This document shows positions 56,715-64,000 of a stretch of 64,000 nucleotides of DNA, one piece after another. Within the stretch, counting starts at the first letter, position 1, and every line of letters begins with the position of its first letter. Made by a program: the position numbers and the translations under genes. The stretch is from Typha latifolia (Eukaryota > Streptophyta > Magnoliopsida > Poales > Typhaceae), in NCBI GenBank assembly GCA_019914945.1, contig CM034103.1, forward strand, positions 4,898,001 through 4,962,000, given 5' to 3'. The notes beneath the pieces were generated by a model that saw only the letters and a list, made by a program, of their open reading frames with translations, was not told the DNA's origin and did no database searches.

Positions 56715-57160
56715 TTGAGTGGAAATGCAGGCAAACCTAGTTTTACCTCCGTATATGGAATAATTTTAGGCCCAAAGTGAATTTGCTATTTTACCTTTAA
56801 TAAACCAAATTTCAGGACCTATCATTATATAGGAATCTACATTTTTGACTTAGAAACATACATGGCATTCCTACAAACAATATTGTGAAGAAAATTATTT
56901 GGTGGTTTGATGGTTTGGTGGCTTGGCTCAACGGCTCGGTTAGATTGATAGCTCGACAGTGCGGTTTGCTTGGTGGAGTAGCTCAACAGCGTGACAGTTT
57001 GGAGCAGGTCTCAGCGGCATTTAGCTCAGAGCAATTGTTCGGCGATGCATATTGTTTGAAGCCTACACCAGACAGCTTGCTATAATAGCTAAAAGCTTGA
57101 TGGGACTTAAGTGCCACTGTATCTATGGAGGATTGGCCCTTTGTTCAGCCTATATCTAGT
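56715..57160. other. Unassigned AT-rich DNA
   Basis: It continues the stretch 53821-54060 once E3 is removed. The frame at 56885-57085 arises from GGTTTGGTGGCTTGGCTC-like repeats and shows no domain. Confidence 0.5.
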
Positions 57161-57457
57161 GTTGGCATTGCATATATTATGTTTTTAGTGTTAGAAATTA
57201 TGTATAAAATAATCTAAGTATTTTTATACATATACATGAACATTTATACAAGTTTTGAAAGTATTTAGATTGAAGAATTTAAAGATCGAGAGTAGAAGAC
57301 TCACTGCATTCGCACCATGTTCACATTGTATTTGAACACACCCAGACCGCATTTGAACGCAGGTTCAGGAGTTCGCAAATACAAAGAATGCATTCTGGCC
57401 ATTCAAATGCATGTTTAGGCATTCGCGAATATAAAGAACATGTTCTGGCCATAAGAA
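57161..57457 (+). mobile_element. Start of a copia 5' LTR, interrupted by E5
   Basis: Probably begins TGTTGGCATTGC near 57161. It carries a TTCGAACGC-type cassette (57305-57440) whose phrase GCATTCGCGAATATAAAGAA continues in style across E5 at 61026 (GCAGGTTCAGGCGTTCACCA). The LTR start is a guess because the 3' LTR is outside the window. Confidence 0.45.
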
Positions 57458-58377
57458 TGATACGATCTCCCCTGGATTAAGGTTTGATCTATCCCATTTT
57501 CAGATCTGGATAGGATCTTGCATGGAACTTTAGAAAAGGATTCATGGAAATATAGTTGTTAGATCAACGTGAAATTTTTACAAGTGTAGCCCTCGAAAAG
57601 AGCTTTCCAATGAATCAAATTTCAGGTGAATCGGATGGCGGGATAAGGAGATATCTTTTGTTAAGTGGGAGAACATCAAGAAGTCCGTTCTTTGGATCCG
57701 TGGATGGGGGCACGGGATCCTAAGTCAATTATGGAGGTGGAAAGCCAGCAGTAATGGGGTGACACCGGTAAGGAAGGTGGTGGTGGAAAGATTATGGATG
57801 ATGGAAAGAGTTTGGGGGAAGGTAGAGAGATTTGAAGAAGGGAGAGGAGTTGGCTGCTCCTAAGGGACTAAGGTGAGGTGGCCGATTAAGAAAGGCTAGA
57901 GGTACCGGAGCCGGGTGATGAGGGAACAAGAGAGAAGGAGAAGAAGAAGATTAGGTCAAAAACTCAATTTAGTGATTATTCCCTTTTTGGTTGCCATCCA
58001 CACCTTAAGAGGCTAACCATACAAGTCAAAAATGACAATTGTTAACCCTAGAAACAGTCAATTTCCACCGACCACGTTTGAACGAGGTCGAACACGTTTG
58101 AACGCACCAGATGCATTCTCTATCAATGCAAATGTATGCAGGCATTCGCATGCGGGCGTTCGAACGAGGTCGAGTGCGTTCAAACACACAATTCTCGTTC
58201 TCTTTATTTGTGAACGCCTACAGGTGTTCACAAGCGTGTTCTAACGCACCCACCCGCGTTCGAATGCAACCTACAGAAATCTTATTTTCTCTAAATAAAA
58301 CACTAACACAATAAGAAAAGACACCTATAAGGTGTATCCATGCTCGAGACGACATCGGTGAAGTCCGAATCATATCA
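57458..58377 (-). mobile_element. E5 3' LTR, family E
   Basis: 920 bp, plus-strand ends TGATACGATC and CATATCA. Cassette at 58070-58268. The inner two-thirds match the other LTR of E5, and the outer 270 bp also match 38028-38283. Confidence 0.88.
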
Positions 58378-58474
58378 ATCCACCATGCTTCCGCCACCTT
58401 GTCCTCAAGGTGCGAAATTAGGGAAGCAATCCATGATATCTGACTCGAGCTCCTCCATGACTCGATCCTTGTCT

Positions 58475-60352
58475 CTAGCTCTCTATAGATCTGAAAAGAA
58501 AGAGAAGGTTGGTGCTGAAAAGGAAGCGAGCTCGCTTAAGTTCGGTTGGCACGAAAGGGCATTGGCGGCTCGATTCTCGATTCTCGATCCCCTTTTTGTA
58601 GACTAGCTCATAGTCATACCGAAGGAGTTTCATGACCCACCATTGTTGTGCCAGGGTGTACACACGTTGCTCCATGAAGTGGGGTATGCTACGCTAGTCT
58701 ATGCGGATAGTAAACCATCGGACAATCGCCATTTGGTGACGGTGTGCAGAATTGCTAGCATTTCACGCCCGTAGGTGGATAATTATTGCGACTGGTTCGA
58801 CAATGCCTTACTCATATATGCCACAAGCCTGCCCCTCTTGTATCAAAACAGCTCCAATGCTTGCACCTAAGGCATCGCATTCCACCACGAATGGCTTGCT
58901 GAAATCTAGCAAAGCCAAAACCGGTGCAGTAGACATGGTGGTCTTCAATACTTCGAAAGCCTCCGTCGCCTTGCTCATCCATTGAAACCCTCCTTTTTTA
59001 GTAAGGAGGTCAGCGGGGCAGCGATTTTTTCGTAAGCAACGAATCACCGATAGTACTCCGTCAACCCAAGGAATCCCCTCAATTGTCGTGGATTAGTTGG
59101 AATCGGCCAGTCCACTATGTTTGATCTTGCTTGGATCGACTTCCACTCCTATCGCTAAGATTATGTGATCGAAATACTCCACTCGTGGCTCACCCCAAAG
59201 GCACTTGCTCATCTTGATTTTCAACTAGTTCAGTCGCAAGATATTCAACACCTCACGCACATGCCACAAGTGTTCGCTCCAACTCCTGTTGTATACCAGA
59301 ATATAGTCAAAAAATGAGCACATACCGATGCAAGAGCGGGCGAAAAAGGTCATTCATCAGCCCTTGGAAGGTCACCGGTGCGTTGGGTGAGCCCAAACGG
59401 CATGACTCGAAACTCGTAGTGGACATCGTGAGTTCGGAATGTCATTTTGTGTACATCATCCGGGTCGACGTGGATTTGATGGTACCCTACTCTTAAGTCA
59501 AGCTTGCTGAAGTAAGCCGACCCTATGAGTTCATCCAACAGCTCCTCAATAATTAGTATTGGGTATCGGTCTTTGACAGTGATTGCATTCAAGGCTCGAT
59601 GAGTAGGCGCTCCTACACGGCTAGATGATCCCTTGTTTTAGAATCTCGACCACCAATTTGCTGATCTCCTCTTTTTGGACATATGGGTACCGATACGATC
59701 GAACATTGGCTGGTTCAGCCCCTGGGATAATTTGTATTCTGTGGTCATGGTGGTGGGTCGGCAGCAATCCTCGAGGCTCCTCAAAGAGGTCGTTGAATTC
59801 CTGCAACAGCTCCTTTATGTCAACGGGTATTCTATTTGGTGGTGGATGTTCTGGTTTAGCAATAGCCATTTGCAAGAGTAGAACTCGATTCCCTACACAT
59901 GGGAATCCAACAGCGGTTGCAACGCTGGGCCTTGTCGTAGATGGTTTCCATCTAGCAGCACTCTCCGACCATTCCTTCAAAATATAAGTGTGAGGTTTGT
60001 AAAATCAAATGTTGCGGGCCCCAAGCTTTGAAGCCATAGAGTCCCCAAGACGATGTCGGCACCCCGCAAAGCCAACGGATAAAGATCTAATGTGAAAGTT
60101 TGGCCTTGCACCTTCAACTCCACGCCTCCGCAAGCTTGCAATATGGTGCCATCTTCGATCATCACATCGAACCCGTCCGTGGGTTTCGACTCGACCCCAA
60201 TCTTCCGAAGAAGCCTCTTTGTCAATGAAGTTGTGCGTGGACTCGGTATCAATCAGGATTCTCACTGTGGTTTTCTTGACTACACTGTTCACCCGCAATG
60301 TCTTGGTGCGGCTATCCTGGAATAGGCGTGGAGGAAGATTTCGACCATAATG
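58475..60352 (-). pseudogene. E5 protease, RT and RNase H relic
   Basis: Protease: LIDTESTHNFID (DTGS changed to DTES) and LALRGADIVLGTLWLQSLG. RT: RSYRYPYVQKEEISKLVVEI, then [40 protein letters not shown] and VMPFGL. A shifted catalytic segment FFDYILVYN has FDY in place of FDD. KCLWGEPRVEYFDHII follows. RNase H start: KPFVVECDALGASIGAVL; RNase H end: RYDYELVYKKGIEN at 58570-58610. Frameshifts near 59340 and 59050. Mutated protease and RT active sites and the absence of integrase show it is dead. Confidence 0.85.
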
Positions 60353-60378
60353 TCTTCCACTGGCTGCTTTTATTTATG

Positions 60379-60419
60379 GAGGTAGAGATGCTAGAGCAAG
60401 GGATCATCCAGCCGAGTGG
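60379..60419 (+). pseudogene. Inverted RT scrap inside E5
   Basis: On the plus strand this 41-bp piece reads VEMLEQGIIQPSG, the RT segment that normally follows QKEEISK. The E5 pol reads on minus, so the scrap is inverted. It sits exactly between the protease and the truncated LTR. Confidence 0.65.
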
Positions 60420-60420
60420 A

Positions 60421-61025
60421 TTATGGAGGTGGCACTAGTAAGGAAGGTGGTGGTGGAAAGGGTTAGGGCGAAGGTAGAGAGATGTGAAGAAGGGGGAGGA
60501 GTGGGCCACCCCTAAGGGAGTAAGGTGAGTAGCCGGCCGAGGGAGGCTAGAGGTGGCGGAGCCAGGGTATGAGGGAACGAGAGAGGAGAAGAAGAAGATT
60601 AGGGCAAAAACTCAATTCATTGATTATTCCCTTTTTGGTTGCCATCTACACCTTAAGAGGCTAACCATACAAGTCAAAAATGACAATTATTAACCCTAGA
60701 AAGAGTAGATTTTTGCCGATAGTGTTCGAACGGGGTCGAACGCGTTTGACCACACCAAATGCATTCTCTGTCGATGCAAACGTATGTAGGTATTTGCACG
60801 TGGGCGTTTGAACGGGCTCAAGCGCGTTCGAATGCACAATTCCTGTTCTTTGTATTTGTGAACGCCTACAGGCGATCGCAAGCACATTCGAATGCACCCA
60901 CCCGCGTTCAAACACAACCTAAAAAATCTTAGTTTTCTCTAAATAAAACACTAACACAATAAGAAAAGACACCCATAAGGTATATCCATACTCAAGACGG
61001 CATCGGTGAAGTTTGAATCGTATCA
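60421..61025 (-). mobile_element. E5 5' LTR, family E, truncated
   Basis: It matches 57770-58377, with a cassette at 60720-60912 and the outer end CGTATCA at 61025. About 310 bp of the inner end, next to the primer site, are missing. Confidence 0.85.
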
Positions 61026-61842
61026 TTGAATGCAGGTTCAGGCGTTCACCAATACGAGAAATGCGTATTCGCCATTTGAGTATACTCTCGGGCTGTTCGA
61101 ACGCACCCTGCATATGTTCACAGCGCGTTCACACATATAAAGGAGTGTATTTGCACGATTAAACTTAACTTATGAAAATTAAGTCAGCGCGTTCGAACGC
61201 ACTCGATCTATGTTTGAATACACTCGGACTACTTTCGAGCGCACCTTTGAGAATAAATAAGCGCATTCGAATGCACTCGGACCATGTTCGAACGCACCCA
61301 CGTAATATATAAAATTCTTGAGTTATGTGAATCTTGATTTGACTTAGATTTGGCCTTATCTTGTTAACCTATATAAGGGTTGGGATCCTAACTCTAATGA
61401 GGTGGGTGATTGCTTTTAATAAGGAGTTCTTGAGGTTACAATATTTTTCTACCAATAAGGTCCGTCTCTTTTACAATGCACCAAGCTTTCGTTTTAAGGG
61501 TCATCTAGACAATGGATCAATCTCGAGGGTTACTGAGATTGGAGATCAATCAAGGGAAGTAGTGAATCGTGGCCTTTAGCGATCAAGATTGAGGCAAACA
61601 AAGTCGTAGGGATCGACGGGTTGCTTTGTAAGTCAGTCTTGTAACAGCTATAAGTTTAGTGATTAGTTTCGATTCGAGTTTGAATCCGTGATTTTTTTTC
61701 CCGTGCAGGTTTTTGCACGTAATAATCTTGGCATTCATCTTTGCTTACTTTTTAGTATTTATTCCACATATTTACTTAAGCAAAGGGTTGAAATTATTGC
61801 GTAGGGTTTAGATATATACGCGTGTCTAAGTTTTTTTTTTCA
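61026..61842 (+). mobile_element. Remainder of the copia 5' LTR
   Basis: It continues the LTR begun near 57161. Further TTCGAACGC-type words lie at 61090-61310, and a TATA-like AACCTATATAAGGGTTGG at 61365-61382. The end is TTTTTTTTTTCA at 61842, just before the primer site. Confidence 0.6.
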
Positions 61843-61843
61843 A

Positions 61844-61855
61844 TTGGTATCAGAG
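61844..61855 (+). promoter_or_regulatory. Primer-binding site of the copia element
   Basis: TTGGTATCAGAG, complementary to initiator tRNA-Met, two bases after the LTR end. Confidence 0.8.
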
Positions 61856-61887
61856 TATGCTCTCTTACCGAGAGAGATTCGCTAGCC

Positions 61888-61949
61888 ATGAATTTTTATA
61901 GAGATGGGCAATCTTCTATTAGACCTCATATTCTTGATGGATCAAATTA
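61888..61949 (+). pseudogene. Copia gag, N-terminal part
   Basis: MNFYRDGQSSIRPHILDGSN, the typical start of a copia gag (..RPPLFDGTNYxYWK). The frame is broken here by the Harbinger insertion and resumes at 63151 as YGYW. Confidence 0.75.
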
Positions 61950-62373
61950 GAGCATCTCCAACCGGGCTCCAAAGCTCCAAATTTGGAGCCCGGTGGAGCT
62001 CCAACCGAGCTCTAAATGGGGCTCCAAATTTGGAGCCATGAATAGTGGGGCTCCGGGCTCCATTTGTCATATCAACTTTTTGAAAATGCCAAAATTGCCC
62101 AATAAATGTTATATTCAATAATTTTAATTTCATTTGTATCCTTTGTTAAATAATTTAGTCAGTTAAACTGAGTATATAATTAGTTTTACTAATCAGTTTT
62201 TAACAAAAATAATACCATTGGAAAGGTCTCATCGATACCTTTAAAATGAGTCTAATATTAAATTATTTTTGAGTTAATTTTAATTTTAATTTTTTTATTA
62301 TTTATAAAAATGAGTCTAATAAATTATGTATCCTAAAATATAATTACTCAAAATAAGAGAAATGTTTACTAGT

Positions 62374-62779
62374 ATGAAAGAACAACAAAACAAACGTGCT
62401 TTTTGTAGAGATAATATGCAACAAATGATGATGGTTAAATTAGAAAATAAAAAAAAAGTTAGAGCTACGAGCTATGCAATTGAATATTGATCATGATCAC
62501 GAGGATAGAGAGATCTTGTCAATTGATTTAAATAAAATTGAAGATTCGAATGAATGTACTTTCTTTCAAATAAAAAGGCAAGAATTTGTAGAAGAAGCAA
62601 TATTCATTTTCAAGTCGGAGGTTCATCACAAGAAGGTGGACACAGTCAAGAAAGAGAAGGTGGCTACGGAACCGGAAATGGTGGCTACGGAACCGGAACT
62701 GGTGGCTACGGAGATGACTTACCAGAATATTAAACATCTATTGCTTTTATTATGTTTGGTTAATTTCTGCTTAATTTAG
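62374..62779 (+). pseudogene. Fragment resembling a Harbinger-associated Myb/NAM-like protein
   Basis: A first frame reads MKEQQNKRAFCRDNMQQMMM, KLENKKKV. After a frameshift in an A9 run it continues ELRAMQLNIDHDHEDREILS, IDLNKI, FFQIKRQEF. The pattern D-REI-x-M/I-D-L-x-K-(x)-F-x-x-x-R-E is like the C-terminal region of plant NAM-associated or Myb-like DNA-binding proteins that accompany PIF/Harbinger transposases. The family call is from memory of the pattern and uncertain. The reading frame continues into a 21-bp minisatellite and ends with TAG at 62779. Confidence 0.4.
62659..62715 (+). repeat. 21-bp minisatellite, nearly three copies
   Basis: The unit is GGTGGCTACGGAACCGGAAAT. In frame it encodes VATEPEM repeats. 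Confidence 0.9.
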
Positions 62780-63153
62780 GTAATGCAATTTTTATATATT
62801 TAGTTAATGACATATAATGCTTATTTCGATGTTTATTTTGTGTAATGTAATTTCGATGCGTTTAATTAAAAAATTAGTAATTTAAAATTACTTCTAAAGC
62901 TATTGAATATTAATATTATTTTAAAGACTCGATGAGAGTTTTCTAACCATATATTTTTTTAATAAAAAATAATAACGCTAAGATGATCTATTAAGCAATT
63001 TAAAATAGCTAATATAATAATATATATTATATTATTATTATAATATATATGGAGCCCGGTGCATTGGAGTGCACCAGGCTCTTGCTCCATTTTTGGCTCC
63101 ATATTTGGAGCCTTTAGGCTCCAAATATGGAGCAAGCATTGGAGATGCTCTTA

Positions 63154-64000
63154 TGGATATTGGTAAGCTAGGATGAGAGCCTACATAAAGTCTATAGATG
63201 AGCGAGTGTGAATAGCCGTTGTGAACGGTTGGAGTGCACCGATGCACTTGGTGAATGATAAGCTAGTTGAGAAAACTCTAGTCTTGGAATAGGTCGGATT
63301 ATGAAAAAGTTGGCTAGAATAGTAAAGTAATTAATGCTATTTTCAGTTGTGTTTCCTCGGATGAATTCAGAAGAATATCTACATGTGAGATAGCTAAATA
63401 TACTTGGACAATCTCATTTTCCTCCAAACTACTATAAAGGAATTGTAGCTATTAAGCTTTTGAAAGTTTAGAGATTGAATACTAGTTTTGAAACTCTTCG
63501 TTTGGAGGAAAATGAGATCTTTGGTGAGTTCTATGCAAAATTAAGTGACATAATTAATTTCAGTTTCAACCTGGAGAAAAAATCCCTGAGAAAAGAATTG
63601 TTCATAAGATCTTTATGTCTCTCAAAAAGGTTCAAGCAAAAGTTACAGTTATTGAAGAAAGTAAGAACATCGATATAATAAAGGTTGAACAATTGGTAGG
63701 TAATCTACAAACGTTTGAGTCTACTCTTTCCAAAAGTATGACCTTAACTACTATCGAACAAAATTTAGAGGAGTCGGATTATTACAACGAATTAGATGTT
63801 GAGATGTTGGCTATGTTTGTCAAAAAGTTCAATAAATTATTCATGAAGCCAAATAAGTTCAATGCTGAGAAACTTCAGAAAAATAAGACTTTTGAGAAAA
63901 AAAATCCTATAAGTTCAAATGTTAGGGTGGGTAATAATAATGTTAAATAGAAAAATAAAAATCATGATAGTAAAATTTGATGTTTTGAATGTTCTGGTTT
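63154..64000 (+). pseudogene. Copia gag, main part (runs off the window)
   Basis: After the Harbinger element the reading gives (Y)GYWKARMRAYIKSIDERV-type sequence (63151-63210) and AVVNGWSAPMHLV. In the frame at 63475-63678 it gives FETLRLEENEIFGEFYAKLS and NFSFNLEKK. A frameshift near 63610-63660 leads to VQAKVTVIEESKNIDIIKVE, QLVGNLQTFE, and near the window end CFECSG, the start of a zinc knuckle. This is the UBN2-type gag of Ty1/copia elements. Stops near 63195 and 63290 show decay. Confidence 0.8.

Larger units (their letters stand above)
57458..61025 (-). mobile_element. E5: family E gypsy element, rearranged
   Basis: Minus strand: 5' LTR (about 60421-61025, inner part missing), a small inverted RT scrap, protease, RT, RNase H, polypurine tract and 3' LTR (57458-58377). 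The plus-strand polypurine complement CCACCATGCTTCCGCCACC (58381-58399) nearly equals that of E1. Gag, primer site and integrase are gone. Flanks AAGAA and TTGAA give at best a decayed target duplication. Confidence 0.85.
61950..63150. mobile_element. Non-autonomous PIF/Harbinger element, 1201 bp, TTA duplication
   Basis: The ends are perfect 12-bp inverted repeats GAGCATCTCCAA. Palindromic CTCCAAATTTGGAGC segments continue inward. TTA flanks both sides (61947-61949 and 63151-63153), the target duplication of PIF/Harbinger and Tourist elements. The element interrupts the copia gag exactly at the Tyr codon. There is no transposase; the only coding trace is the fragment at 62374-62779. Confidence 0.85.

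Noticed and set aside
56885..57085. A 66-aa frame starting MKKIIWWFDGLVAWLNGSVR
   Set aside because: Built from imperfect GGTTTGGTGGCTTGGCTC-type repeats; no homologue known to me and flanked by transposon debris.
2100..61310. Dispersed direct and inverted TTCGAACGC words considered as a CRISPR-like array
   Set aside because: No fixed repeat and spacer lengths, all copies lie within LTRs, and the genome is eukaryotic.
62528..62737. Minus-strand frame with HLRSHQFRFRSH repeats
   Set aside because: Shadow of the in-frame 21-bp minisatellite on the opposite strand.

Overview
This window is nuclear DNA from a flowering plant. The evidence is split genes with GT/AG introns, a nuclear P-class PPR gene, a papain-family protease gene, and Ty1/copia and Ty3/gypsy retrotransposons with plant tRNA-Met-type primer sites. 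CACTA and PIF/Harbinger elements and a plastid 23S rRNA scrap point the same way. The protease resembles bromelain-type enzymes, so a commelinid monocot such as a pineapple relative is possible, but the sequence does not settle this. No prokaryotic features were seen. I recognised no tRNA gene and no intact rRNA gene.

Host genes are few. A two-exon PPR gene (4338-7183, +) encodes a probable organelle-targeted protein of 515 aa. A 2.38-kb tandem duplication (25391-30778) carries a small secreted-peptide gene whose core motif resembles the IDA/IDL (SGPS-type) peptide hormones. Copy 1 has a nonsense codon, copy 2 is intact (28540-28839), and copy 3 is cut off upstream of the promoter. A two-exon papain-like cysteine protease gene (33464-35134, +) has unusual extra cysteines beside its substrate pocket. 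One further ORF (19856-20161) is doubtful.

Everything else that can be identified is repeat. From 1 to 3 kb there is a long LTR next to another LTR and a copia relic. From 9 to 19 kb there is a gag-only gypsy relic, a plastid rRNA scrap, and two outward-facing 3' halves of a chromodomain gypsy element. From 20.6 to 22.4 kb there is a degenerate satellite made of alternating short and long monomers. A solo LTR lies at 23.1-24.0 kb. From 36 to 64 kb the DNA is a pile of nested LTR elements. Four of these have 5-bp target duplications or a near match: E2 at 40066-42257, E1 at 42624-47546, E3 at 54066-56709 and E5 at 57458-61025. E5 sits inside the LTR of a copia element, and the gag of that copia element is itself interrupted by a 1.2-kb PIF/Harbinger element flanked by TTA.

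Two repeat features recur. A cassette rich in the palindrome GCGTTCGAACGC and its decayed forms lies just upstream of the TATA-like region in many LTRs. It is present in families that otherwise look unrelated, copia included. Element E1 has LTRs extended by 21 nt that contain an old primer-binding site, with a second primer site immediately downstream. LTR family names used below (A to F, E1 to E5) are working labels for this window only.
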